Assembly: GCA_002413745.1 (NCBI GenBank)
Contig: DHXP01000018.1
Span: 81,231-145,230, forward strand
DNA from: Flavobacterium sp. UBA5153
GTDB lineage: Bacteria > Bacteroidota > Bacteroidia > Flavobacteriales > Flavobacteriaceae
Length of the DNA: 64,000 nucleotides
Direction of reading: 5' to 3'
The translations under genes and the position numbers were made by a program. The notes under the pieces were generated by a model. That model saw only the letters and a list, made by a program, of their open reading frames with translations. It was not told the DNA's origin and made no database searches. Of the stretch, positions 26,668 through 34,670 are shown piece after piece (the stretch's first letter is position 1; each line of letters starts with the position of its first letter).

Positions 26668-28320
26668 TTTCTTCTTCTTCTTTTTGATTGTTTTCTTTTT
26701 CGGTTCCGGACTATAGGGAAGACTCACATCAAAAACTTGTTCTACATCCCAATTAGCGCGAACATCTATTTCCTTCGAAAAATAAATCACTTCCTCGGCT
26801 TGACGTTTTTCTAAATAATTGCCCGTATCCCATTCCTTGTTTTTGTTTTCGTCATAAATTAATCTAAGCGAAAATAGGGCGGGTTCCACCAAATTAAATT
26901 CGATTTTAGTCTTGCTTTCAGAATATTCCGAAGCCAAAACATCTCCTTTTGCATTCGTCAACTCTACAATTACGGGAAAATGTTTTACGTTTTGTAGATT
27001 CACGATGAGATTTCCATAATCAGATAAACTTCGAGTATTCAAATTATAAACTAAAGTATCATTCGATTGTTCCAAATAATCAGTCAATGCTCCCGGCATA
27101 ATCGTAAAAGTATATTTTTCGGAAGGTTCTTTTTTAAAGTCGAAAAATAATCGTTGGTTAAAATCATCATATTTAGTCGTGAAATCTACCGAAACAGAAT
27201 CCTTATTGATGAGTTTTATTTTCGAATTGTCAAAATGCGTCAATGGCGTGGCACTTTCCAAGGTAAATTGCTCCCTGAAATTCAAAGCACCATTTTGTAC
27301 TGGAACGATATTTAAAGTGTCTTTTTTCTGGTCTTTAATTTTAAAACTAAAGTTTCCTTTGTACTTGTCTTTTGAAACTGCTAATGCCAGCGAATCTACT
27401 TTTAAGGGCTTAAACCAAACTTGCAGCGAATCCTTTTTTGGAAACTTGGTAATAATTGTTGGCAGAATTTCGACCTTGTTTTTTAACGTGATTTCCGATT
27501 TATTAGAATTTCCTTCATAAGGCAAAATCAATCTGTTTCCCGACGCTTGAATGGGTTTGAAAGCCTTGAACGGAAGGACTTCCTTGAATAATTTTAATTC
27601 GTAAAGCGTATCATTCGGAATGGTAATGAACTGTTTATTGAATCCAATTTTGTCTTTTTTGGGATTGAATTTATTATTCGAGTTATAATCTTTCATTGCC
27701 ACCAAAAGATATTTCCCGGCTTTTAAATTTTCGAGTTTAAAAGTTTTCAAACTGTCTAAAGTATTGGTAACATATTTCGGATTTTTATTATAAACCACCG
27801 AATCCTTGAATTTATCATTCACATCATAAAGCATCACCGAAACAAATGACTCCACTTCCTTGTTATAGGCATCTTTCACGCTTCCTCCAAGCGTCAAAGA
27901 ATCGATATAAGCGCCTGTCGAAAACACATATTTGAACTGGTTGTATGGATTTCCCTCATTATTATCAGCAATACTTTGGCCAAAATTGAAGCTATAAGTA
28001 GTATTGGGTTGTAGCGTGTCGTTGATTTTTATGGTAATATATTTGCTCGCATTGGTCGGCAATATCAAAGGTTCGTGTTTCATTGGCGGCGAAATAATCA
28101 ATTGCTTCTTCAGGTTTTTCAGCTTGATATATTCGTCAAAAGTCAATTTAATTTCGTTTCCTTTAAAATTAGTGCTGAAATTTTTAGGGAAACTCATTTT
28201 CAAAACTGGCGCAATAGTATCTTTCAATCCGCCAGTAATACTTCCCCTTTTGGCACAGCCAATCATTGCCAATACAAGCAGAAACAGAATATATTTAAAG
28301 TTGTTTTTCAACATGATCAA
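26662..28320 (-). CDS. Ig-like-domain lipoprotein
   Basis: 552 residues. A lipoprotein signal peptide ends in a lipobox with C22 (VLAMIGCAKRG). Residues about 30-130 resemble the bacterial Ig-like fold of SbsA type (DTIAPVLKMSFPKN, IKLTFDEYIKL, PNTTYSFNFG), and the middle has a second carboxypeptidase-regulatory-like beta domain (FKLENLKAGKYLLVAMKDYN). A notable C-terminal tail is almost all lysine (KKKTIKKKKKKL). Proteins of this layout are common and conserved in Flavobacteriaceae, with unknown function, probably in the cell envelope. The alternative start at the third residue (28314) is equally possible. Confidence 0.75.
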   Translation of the reverse strand: MIMLKNNFKYILFLLVLAMIGCAKRGSITGGLKDTIAPVLKMSFPKNFSTNFKGNEIKLTFDEYIKLKNLKKQLIISPPMKHEPLILPTNASKYITIKINDTLQPNTTYSFNFGQSIADNNEGNPYNQFKYVFSTGAYIDSLTLGGSVKDAYNKEVESFVSVMLYDVNDKFKDSVVYNKNPKYVTNTLDSLKTFKLENLKAGKYLLVAMKDYNSNNKFNPKKDKIGFNKQFITIPNDTLYELKLFKEVLPFKAFKPIQASGNRLILPYEGNSNKSEITLKNKVEILPTIITKFPKKDSLQVWFKPLKVDSLALAVSKDKYKGNFSFKIKDQKKDTLNIVPVQNGALNFREQFTLESATPLTHFDNSKIKLINKDSVSVDFTTKYDDFNQRLFFDFKKEPSEKYTFTIMPGALTDYLEQSNDTLVYNLNTRSLSDYGNLIVNLQNVKHFPVIVELTNAKGDVLASEYSESKTKIEFNLVEPALFSLRLIYDENKNKEWDTGNYLEKRQAEEVIYFSKEIDVRANWDVEQVFDVSLPYSPEPKKKTIKKKKKKL

Positions 28321-28421
28321 TCAGAATTTAGAAGCTACAAAATAACAATTATATTCGCTGTAAAAGAAATGTTTTAAATAGAATTATAAATTCCATTTTG
28401 TCATCCTGAGCGAAGTCGAAG

Positions 28422-28491
28422 GAGGAGCTATTTCCAGCTGTACACTGTATCCACGCAAAAAAGCGTGGGATGCCGTTTCCATCTGGGCTAA
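28422..28491. repeat. Dispersed intergenic repeat with internal hairpin (family A, copy 2)
   Basis: AGGAGCTATTTCCAGCT at the left, a perfect CCACGC/GCGTGG hairpin (28451-28468) in the middle, and TTTCCATCTGGGCTA at the right. It matches the ends of the copy at 1003-1087. A TCATCCTGAGCGAAG segment lies just before it. Confidence 0.6.
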
Positions 28492-28532
28492 AACCGTTCG
28501 TTTTTCAGAACGTCGTTTGGTTTAAAAATAAA

Positions 28533-29216
28533 TCACGAATGTGCCATCGCCATACAAACAATGCTGATTTTTGCGCCAGGAATTTTGAGCAATGCGTGCG
28601 AACAAGCCTCTAGAGTGGAGCCGGTCGTGATAACATCGTCGATCAACAGAAAATGTTTATGATGGTCTTTTTCTGTAAATGAAACATCAAAAATGGTGTC
28701 GATTCCATCGCTTCGATTCAATAGATTTTTCTTGGACTGTGTTTTTGAATACACTTTTCGAAATAATACCGAGTCATTATATTTCAAATTCAAATCTTTG
28801 GAAAGTGCTCGTCCAAAATTGGCCACCTGATTGTAGCCTCTTTCCCTAAGTTTTCTTTTATGCAAAGGCACCGGAATAATTTCATCGACCGATTGGATTA
28901 TTGTCGAGTTTTTCAAGTCTTCTGCATACCACGTGCCCAGAACTGTCCCAATTTCTTCCTGTCCTTTGTATTTCAAGTTGTGAATTAATTCCTGTACGAT
29001 TCCTTTTTTGTGAAAATACAGCAATGCCGAAGTATATTCGACAGGAATTCTTCCGTAAAATTTTTTGAAGGCTTCGTTCTCTGGATTCAAATGATGATTT
29101 GTCAATGGAATATTGTGTCGGCAAAGTGTGCAAATCACGTTTTCATTCGACAATAAAAACGAATGACAACCCGCACAAACAGGAGGAAAAAATAGATTGA
29201 TACTATTTTTAAACAT
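28533..29216 (-). CDS. ComF-family phosphoribosyltransferase-like protein
   Basis: 227 residues. The N-terminal zinc-ribbon-like cysteines are C14, C17, C29 and C32 (CAGC ... CTLC). The C-terminal half is a phosphoribosyltransferase fold with the PRPP-binding loop FLLIDDVITTGSTLEA (about 191-206) and the IIPVPLHKRKLRERGYNQ segment typical of ComF. ComF takes part in DNA uptake in naturally competent bacteria; whether this organism is competent is unknown. Divergent from glyS with 96 bp between the start codons. Confidence 0.88.
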   Translation of the reverse strand: MFKNSINLFFPPVCAGCHSFLLSNENVICTLCRHNIPLTNHHLNPENEAFKKFYGRIPVEYTSALLYFHKKGIVQELIHNLKYKGQEEIGTVLGTWYAEDLKNSTIIQSVDEIIPVPLHKRKLRERGYNQVANFGRALSKDLNLKYNDSVLFRKVYSKTQSKKNLLNRSDGIDTIFDVSFTEKDHHKHFLLIDDVITTGSTLEACSHALLKIPGAKISIVCMAMAHS

Positions 29217-29297
29217 AAAAAGCCAATTTATTTATAAAAATAGGCAAATCGATGCTTCAAACTTCAACTATTTCCTTTTTTTTAAGTTCACTTTTTA

Positions 29298-29305
29298 TAT
29301 TTTTG
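29298..29305 (+). promoter_or_regulatory. Probable -7 promoter element of glyS
   Basis: TATTTTTG lies 8 bp before the ATG and matches TAnnTTTG. No clear TTG element is seen upstream, and the leader would be almost absent. Confidence 0.4.
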
Positions 29306-29312
29306 CATCATT

Positions 29313-30854
29313 ATGGCAAAACAAGAAGATTTATTCAAAAATGTAGTTTCGCACGCAAAAGAGTACGGATTTATTTTTCCGTCAAGCGAAATATACGATG
29401 GTTTAAGTGCGGTATATGATTATGCACAAAACGGAGTCGAATTAAAAAAGAACATACGCGAATATTGGTGGAAGGCGATGGTTCAATTGAACGATAATAT
29501 CGTTGGACTTGACGCGGCGATATTGATGCATCCCACAACTTGGAAAGCATCGGGCCACGTGGACGCTTTCAATGATCCATTAATTGACAACAAAGATTCG
29601 AAAAGAAGATACAGAGCCGATGTTTTGATTGAAGATTATGCCGAAAAGCTAAATCAAAAAGCAATCAAAGAAATTGAAAAAGCACGTACTCGTTTTGGTG
29701 ACGCTTTCAATGAACAGGAATTTATAACCACAAACACCAGAGTTGTTGAATATAAAGCGAAAGAAAGAGAAATTCTCGAAAGAATGGCTCGTTCGCTTGG
29801 CAACGAAGACTTGGAAGACGTAAAAGCATTAATCGAAGAACTGGAAATTGCTTGTCCGGAAAGTGGATCCAGAAACTGGACTGAAGTGCGTCAATTTAAC
29901 TTGATGTTTGGCACAAAATTAGGTGCATCTGCCGATACGGCAATGGATTTATATTTGCGTCCAGAAACGGCACAAGGAATTTTTGTCAACTTTTTGAATG
30001 TTCAAAAATCAGGTAGAATGAAAATTCCTTTCGGGATTGCTCAAACCGGAAAAGCCTTTAGAAACGAGATTGTTGCCAGACAATTCATATTCCGTATGCG
30101 TGAATTTGAACAAATGGAAATGCAATTTTTCGTAAAACCAGGAGAAGAAATGCAATGGTACGAACATTGGAAAACTGCTCGACTAAACTGGCACTTATCT
30201 CTTGGTTTGGGAAGAGAAAATTACCGTTTTCACGACCACGAAAAACTGGCTCATTATGCCAATGCCGCTGCCGATATTGAGTTTAACTTCCCTTTCGGAT
30301 TCAAGGAATTAGAAGGAATTCATTCCCGAACTGATTTTGATTTGAAAGCACACGAGAAGTTCTCCGGTAAAAAAATGCAATATTTCGATACCGAAACCAA
30401 CTCAAATTATACGCCTTATGTGGTGGAAACTTCGGTTGGATTAGACAGAATGTTTTTGGCAGTTTTTGCCACTTCATTAAAAGAAGAAACATTGGAAGAT
30501 GGTTCTACGCGAACTGTTTTACAATTGCCATCAGTACTTGCGCCAACAAAAGCAGCCGTTTTGCCATTAATAAAAAGAGACGGATTGCCAGAAATAGCAC
30601 ATAAAATCATCGAAGATTTAAGATGGGATTTCAATGTGGCTTATGATGAAAAAGATGCTGTAGGAAGACGTTACAGAAGGCAAGATGCATTGGGGACTCC
30701 TTTCTGTATCACGGTGGATCATCAAACTATCGAAGACCAAACCGTAACGATTCGTCACAGAGATTCTATGAAACAAGACCGTGTAAAAATCGCGGATTTG
30801 AAATCAATTATTGAAAATGAAGTTTCAATGAAAAACTGGTTGATGAAAATGTAG
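29313..30854 (+). CDS. glyS: Glycyl-tRNA synthetase (homodimeric type)
   Basis: 513 residues. A class II aminoacyl-tRNA synthetase that charges tRNA-Gly. The N-terminal region (PSSEIYDGLSAVYDYAQNGVELKKNI), motif 2 FRNEIVARQFIFRMREFEQME, the motif 3 arginine in VGLDRMFLAVF and the C-terminal anticodon-binding domain (about 410-513) are all in place. It is the single-polypeptide alpha2 form, not the alpha2-beta2 form. The gene stands alone and ends in a perfect bidirectional terminator shared with the arsenic genes. Confidence 0.95.
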   Translation: MAKQEDLFKNVVSHAKEYGFIFPSSEIYDGLSAVYDYAQNGVELKKNIREYWWKAMVQLNDNIVGLDAAILMHPTTWKASGHVDAFNDPLIDNKDSKRRYRADVLIEDYAEKLNQKAIKEIEKARTRFGDAFNEQEFITTNTRVVEYKAKEREILERMARSLGNEDLEDVKALIEELEIACPESGSRNWTEVRQFNLMFGTKLGASADTAMDLYLRPETAQGIFVNFLNVQKSGRMKIPFGIAQTGKAFRNEIVARQFIFRMREFEQMEMQFFVKPGEEMQWYEHWKTARLNWHLSLGLGRENYRFHDHEKLAHYANAAADIEFNFPFGFKELEGIHSRTDFDLKAHEKFSGKKMQYFDTETNSNYTPYVVETSVGLDRMFLAVFATSLKEETLEDGSTRTVLQLPSVLAPTKAAVLPLIKRDGLPEIAHKIIEDLRWDFNVAYDEKDAVGRRYRRQDALGTPFCITVDHQTIEDQTVTIRHRDSMKQDRVKIADLKSIIENEVSMKNWLMKM

Positions 30855-30870
30855 TTACATCGCTATTTAT

Positions 30871-30907
30871 AAAAAAAATGCTTCTCGATCGAGAAGCATT
30901 TTTTTTG
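30871..30907. terminator. Bidirectional terminator between glyS and arsC
   Basis: TGCTTCTCGATCGAGAAGCA is a perfect 20-bp palindrome flanked by eight A and eight T, between convergent genes. Confidence 0.88.
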
Positions 30908-30910
30908 GGA

Positions 30911-31321
30911 TTAAATTGAAGTGACAAACTCCTTAGAAAAGATTTTTATTTGGTCACGCACTTTACGGAATTCGGCGATTAATTCCTTGGCCGTTCCCGA
31001 AGATTTGGAAGGATCTTCAAAGTTGTGGTGAATGGTTTTGGTTTTCGTTGGAAAAAACGGACAAGCTTCCTTGGCATTGTCGCAAACCGTTATAACGTAA
31101 TCGAAAGCAATATCCGAATATTCGTCCACGTGGTTTGAAGTGTGTTTGGAGATGTCGATTCCGTCTTCTGCCATAATTCCCACTGCAAACGGATTGAGTC
31201 CGTGTATTTCCACGCCGGCGCTATAAACTTTGACTTTGTCTTTTCCGAAATGGTGTAAATAACCATGAGCCATTTGGCTTCTGCACGAATTTCCGGTGCA
31301 TAAAACTAGAATTTTTTTCAT
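30911..31321 (-). CDS. arsC: Arsenate reductase (thioredoxin-coupled, LMW-phosphatase family)
   Basis: 136 residues. It reduces arsenate to arsenite, which the Acr3 pump then exports. The P-loop C8-x5-R14 (CTGNSCR) and the resolving cysteines C80 and C87 (VITVCDNAKEACPFFP) give the three-cysteine relay of the Staphylococcus aureus type, recycled by thioredoxin. Last gene of the leftward arsR / acr3 / arsC group, 14 bp after acr3. Ends at a shared bidirectional terminator. Confidence 0.92.
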   Translation of the reverse strand: MKKILVLCTGNSCRSQMAHGYLHHFGKDKVKVYSAGVEIHGLNPFAVGIMAEDGIDISKHTSNHVDEYSDIAFDYVITVCDNAKEACPFFPTKTKTIHHNFEDPSKSSGTAKELIAEFRKVRDQIKIFSKEFVTSI

Positions 31322-31335
31322 TTTTTTAGATGCTA

Positions 31336-32364
31336 TTATTTATAATATTTTTTCTTTAACCAAAAAGCTACTTTAACCAATAAAATCAAAGCAGGAACTT
31401 CGACCAATGGACCCACGACTCCAGTAAAAGCTTCGCCAGAATTGAGACCGAAAACGGATATCGCGACCGCAATTGCCAGTTCGAAATTGTTTCCCGCGGC
31501 AGTAAAAGCAACGGCAGCATTTTTGTCATAGCTCGCGCCAACTGCTTTGGTTACAAAAAAGCCAATCAAAAACATAATGGCAAAGTAGATAAGCATTGGT
31601 ATGGCAATGATGATGATGTCTTGCGGAATTTTTACGATAAGTTCGCCTTTTAAACTGAACATTACGATTATGGTCGCCAATAAAGCGATTAACGTGATGG
31701 GTGAAATGGCGGGTATAAATGTGTTGGTGTACCAATCTTCGCCTTTTAGTTTTACCAAAATTAATCGGCTGAAAAAGCCCAGCACAAACGGAATTCCTAA
31801 ATAAACAGCAACACTTTTTGCAATCGTTAGGATTGAAATAGTAACGATAGCACCTTCAAAACCAAAATAGGGAGGCAATATTGTGATAAAAATCCAAGCG
31901 TAAAAACTGTAGAAGAATACTTGGAAAATGCTATTCAACGCTACTAATCCAGCGCCATATTCTGCGTTTCCTTCGGCTAGATCATTCCATACCAAAACCA
32001 TTGCGATGCATCGAGCCAAACCGATTAATATTAAACCGATCATGTATTCTGGATAATCCCTCAAAAATGTGATGGCCAAGAAAAACATTAATAATGGTCC
32101 GATTACCCAATTCAATATCAGCGAAATTGACAGGATTTTGGTATTTTTAAAGACAGTTGGCAATAATTTATAATTGACTTTTGCCAGTGGCGGGTACATC
32201 ATTAATATCAGTCCAATGGCAATCGGAATATTGGTTGTCCCCGAACTCATTGCATTTATGTTATTTGAAACAGATGGGACGAAATATCCCAACGCCACAC
32301 CAAGCAACATCGCCATAAAGATCCAAAGGGTTAGGTAATTGTCTAGGAAAGATAGCTTTTTCAT
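31336..32364 (-). CDS. acr3: Arsenite efflux permease, Acr3 family
   Basis: 342 residues with about ten transmembrane helices. It exports arsenite from the cell. The family's essential cysteine is C119 ([14 protein letters not shown]), and [10 protein letters not shown] in the preceding helix and [13 protein letters not shown] further on are also characteristic. The gene precedes arsC by 14 bp, so the two should be co-transcribed. A 232-bp spacer with a repeat pair (32417-32519) separates it from arsR, so a separate promoter or processing is possible. Confidence 0.92.
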   Translation of the reverse strand: MKKLSFLDNYLTLWIFMAMLLGVALGYFVPSVSNNINAMSSGTTNIPIAIGLILMMYPPLAKVNYKLLPTVFKNTKILSISLILNWVIGPLLMFFLAITFLRDYPEYMIGLILIGLARCIAMVLVWNDLAEGNAEYGAGLVALNSIFQVFFYSFYAWIFITILPPYFGFEGAIVTISILTIAKSVAVYLGIPFVLGFFSRLILVKLKGEDWYTNTFIPAISPITLIALLATIIVMFSLKGELIVKIPQDIIIIAIPMLIYFAIMFLIGFFVTKAVGASYDKNAAVAFTAAGNNFELAIAVAISVFGLNSGEAFTGVVGPLVEVPALILLVKVAFWLKKKYYK

Positions 32365-32416
32365 ATAGGATTATATTAATTAAGTGTTAAGATTACTAGT
32401 TTAAATTCTTGTTATT

Positions 32417-32519
32417 TTGTCATTCCGACAAAGGAGGAATCCCAACTAACGAGAGCAACAAACAGAGATTGCTTCGCCTGTTCGCTTTGCTCGAGTCCTC
32501 CTGCGTCGGAATGACAAAT
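32417..32519. repeat. Dispersed inverted repeat (family B, pair)
   Basis: TTGTCATTCCGAC ... AGGAGGAAT on the left and TCCTCCTGCGTCGGAATGACAA on the right face each other across about 50 bp. It lies between arsR and acr3. Confidence 0.65.
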
Positions 32520-32596
32520 AAGCGAGTTGTTTATTCTGATAATAACAAACTTAAAATGAGGTTAGGTTAATTTTTGGCTTTTTTTATTTCATAATT

Positions 32597-32926
32597 TTAG
32601 CAACAAGACGAATCGGTTTTGCAAGTGGTTTGCACCAAGCTTATAAAGCTTTGAATCGATTGAATGACCTTTTCATCTAAACAGTAACAAATATTGTTTC
32701 CTGTTACGGTTCCTTTAATTATACCCACTTTTTTTAATTCGGATAAATGTTTGGAAACGGTTGATTGTGCCAATGGCAAAACTTCCACGATATCACCACA
32801 AATGCAAGAGGGTGATGTCATCAAAATTTTTACTATTTCCAAGCGAGCCGGATGTCCTAATGCTTTTAGGATTTCGGCCATTTCGTTGGTTTCTGTTGAG
32901 AAACCTATTGTCTTTGTTATTCCCAT
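32597..32926 (-). CDS. arsR: ArsR-family arsenic-responsive repressor
   Basis: 109 residues. A winged helix-turn-helix repressor (LPLAQSTVSKHLSELKKVGII at about 51-71) that should release DNA on binding arsenite. The metalloid-binding cysteines C41 and C43 sit in SPSCICGDI, just before the DNA-binding helix, close to the ELCVCDL site of E. coli ArsR. The C-terminus has four more cysteines (TTCKTDSSCC), which could add a binding site. An inverted repeat that overlaps its start codon (32925-32944) is the likely operator. First gene of the leftward arsenic group. Confidence 0.92.
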   Translation of the reverse strand: MGITKTIGFSTETNEMAEILKALGHPARLEIVKILMTSPSCICGDIVEVLPLAQSTVSKHLSELKKVGIIKGTVTGNNICYCLDEKVIQSIQSFISLVQTTCKTDSSCC

Positions 32927-32944
32927 ATCGCAATATTACGATAT
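32925..32944. promoter_or_regulatory. Candidate ArsR operator overlapping the arsR start codon
   Basis: ATATCG-N8-CGATAT is an inverted repeat at the very start of arsR. ArsR/SmtB repressors bind imperfect 12-2-12 or similar inverted repeats at their own promoter, so autoregulation is likely; binding is inferred. Confidence 0.55.
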
Positions 32945-33254
32945 GTTTTTGAGTTGGCAAAAATAATCTGGTAAATTTATTTTAAAATGGTTTTAAATCG
33001 ATTTTCCTCTGCATTTTATCGGATTTTTTTGCAGTTCATTTTAATGTATTAACATTTGTTCAAAATATATTAACAACTTATATGAAAAATGCTGTAAATG
33101 TTTATTTTTAGCTTGTTAAACAGCCTTTTTTTATTAAATAATAAACGCTTTTGTTTAATTAGTTTCCCAAAACTACCTTAAATCACTTAATCATTCAAAG
33201 TAAATTTACTTTGAACATCTAATGTTATGCCTAACAAATTAGGACAAGACATTG
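32945..33254. other. Intergenic region upstream of the LytTR regulator
   Basis: No gene is seen. Near the right end are a perfect 22-bp palindrome centred on AAATTT (33194-33215) and a short hairpin CCTAA-CAAA-TTAGG (33230-33243) directly before the start codon. The remainder is A/T-rich with poly-T stretches. Confidence 0.5.
33194..33215. promoter_or_regulatory. Perfect 22-bp palindrome upstream of LytTR gene
   Basis: Half site TTCAAAGTAAA followed directly by its exact reverse complement. It lies 39 bp before the start codon, a fitting place for an operator; the binding protein is unknown. Confidence 0.5.
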
Positions 33255-34091
33255 ATGAATTTGCCATACATTATTATTGACGACGATCAAGAAAGTGTTT
33301 TGAAAACTAAAGCAATTGCTGACGGTTTTTCGGAGCTTGTCTTCGTGGCAATGGCTAATAACTATACGGACGGTTTAAATCTTATATTAGAACATACTCC
33401 AAAAATAATTTTTCTCGAAATTGACCCTGCCGATAAAAAGAGTAATTTATCATTGGCACTTATCAATGAACTTTATCGGTATTTGAAAGTAATTCCGAAA
33501 ATCATTGTCACTACCTCTAAAAAAGATTTGGCTTTTGAAGCCATACAATATGAAGTAGCTGATTATGTGTTGAAACCAGTACAACGAATTGATTTAATAA
33601 AATCGATTTTAAAATTGAATAAATCGATTGGTGAAGATGAGGTTTTTGTGACCCAAACTTCGGTTCCTGATGAGGAACCAAAAGGGTTGGTAGAGCCAAA
33701 ACTGGTACAATCAGTGCAACAAGAAATTTCAAATGTCGAGCAAACGCTTGTATTATGCATCAAATCCTACGGTGATTATAGGTACATAGATGCTAAAGAC
33801 ATTTGTTATTTTCAGGCCGACAATAATTCTACCGACATTCACTTGAATAATGGCGAAATGGTCACTGCTTTCAAAACACTCAAACATTTTGAAGGAATTT
33901 TGTCCTATCCTTTTATCAGAATTCATAACAGTTATATCGTCAATCGCAATTATATTTCCAGGATTCATACCGGGAATTCGGTTTGTTATATTAAAAACAG
34001 CACCATAAAAATTCCATTTTCTAAATCCTATAAGGTAAATGTTGACCTTATTATCTCTGAATTTGCCAATGGAAATTATCTGGAAATCTAA
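33255..34091 (+). CDS. LytTR-type response regulator with atypical receiver
   Basis: 278 residues from the ATG at 33255 (a TTG lies one codon upstream). The N-terminal receiver domain (about 1-120) keeps the acidic cluster D9-D10-D11 and the switch lysine (YVLKPV), but the phospho-acceptor position in the IIFLDI-type strand is E55 (IIFLEID). The C-terminal LytTR DNA-binding domain (about 165-270) has the usual IKSYGDYRYIDAKDICYFQADN and RIHNSYIVN motifs. The Glu may mimic the phosphorylated state or mean phosphorylation-free control. It has no kinase partner next to it, although a kinase/regulator pair lies 600 bp on. Confidence 0.85.
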   Translation: MNLPYIIIDDDQESVLKTKAIADGFSELVFVAMANNYTDGLNLILEHTPKIIFLEIDPADKKSNLSLALINELYRYLKVIPKIIVTTSKKDLAFEAIQYEVADYVLKPVQRIDLIKSILKLNKSIGEDEVFVTQTSVPDEEPKGLVEPKLVQSVQQEISNVEQTLVLCIKSYGDYRYIDAKDICYFQADNNSTDIHLNNGEMVTAFKTLKHFEGILSYPFIRIHNSYIVNRNYISRIHTGNSVCYIKNSTIKIPFSKSYKVNVDLIISEFANGNYLEI

Positions 34092-34268
34092 AAAATATCC
34101 ATCTACCCTAATTTGACGGTCATTCACTATCAGACGGCTGCATTCCACCATAAACGCCTGTTTTTGTAGGTAAATTCGAGAGATGCTATGTAGTTTTACA
34201 CTGTGGCACCGCGGTATTCGCAAGTCATATAACAATGTAAAATCATATAATAATATAAACCCCTAATT

Positions 34269-34550
34269 ATGAAAAAAGCAACTTTAACAATCGGATTATT
34301 TTCATTGGTAATGATATTAACCTCTTTTACGACACCTGAAACAAGTAAAGTAACTGTAAACAATAACACCACTGTTGAAGCTATAGGTTCTGGAGTTGCA
34401 GGAGGAAACGCTAAAGTAGATGCTGCAGGTTCAGGGATAGCAGGAGGGAACGCTAAAGTAGATGCAGCAGGTTCAGGGATAGCAGGAGGAAACGCTAAAG
34501 TAGATGCTGCAGGTTCAGGAGTTGCAGGAGGAAATGCTAAAGTAGACTAA
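34269..34550 (+). CDS. Small exported protein made of four 14-residue repeats
   Basis: 93 residues. A signal peptide (MKKATLTIGLFSLVMILTSF) is followed by a short Thr/Asn-rich linker and then four near-identical 14-residue units of the form AAGSGxAGGNAKVD (residues 38-93), where x is Val, Ile, Ile, Val. The protein ends exactly at the end of the fourth unit. Such a Gly/Ala/Ser-rich exported repeat has no family that I recognise; it could be a surface or matrix polymer or a secreted signal precursor. It sits between a LytTR regulator and a kinase/regulator pair, with its own terminator. Confidence 0.75.
   Translation: MKKATLTIGLFSLVMILTSFTTPETSKVTVNNNTTVEAIGSGVAGGNAKVDAAGSGIAGGNAKVDAAGSGIAGGNAKVDAAGSGVAGGNAKVD
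34380..34547 (+). repeat. Four tandem 42-bp repeats in the small exported protein gene
   Basis: Units at 34380-34421, 34422-34463, 34464-34505 and 34506-34547 encode the 14-residue repeats. They differ by only a few bases each, so the array is young or kept uniform, and it is in phase with the codons. Confidence 0.9.
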
Positions 34551-34591
34551 TAATTTATCTTATTTGAATAATTTATTTTTATAAATATTTT

Positions 34592-34622
34592 AGGCTATCA
34601 ATTTTTTGATAGCCTTTTTTTT
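34592..34622 (+). terminator. Terminator of the repeat-protein gene
   Basis: AGGCTATCA ... TGATAGCCT stem with a T-rich loop, followed by a T-run. Confidence 0.85.
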
Positions 34623-34670
34623 ATTCCAATAGTTTTATTTTAGTATTTTTGATGCAATTCAAAAAAACTA

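Noticed and set aside
33753-34235. 160-codon frame antisense to the LytTR gene
   Set aside because: It overlaps the conserved LytTR domain on the other strand and has no family resemblance or promoter.
34380-34547. The 42-bp tandem repeats as a CRISPR array
   Set aside because: There are no spacers; the units are directly adjacent, in codon phase, and part of an exported protein.
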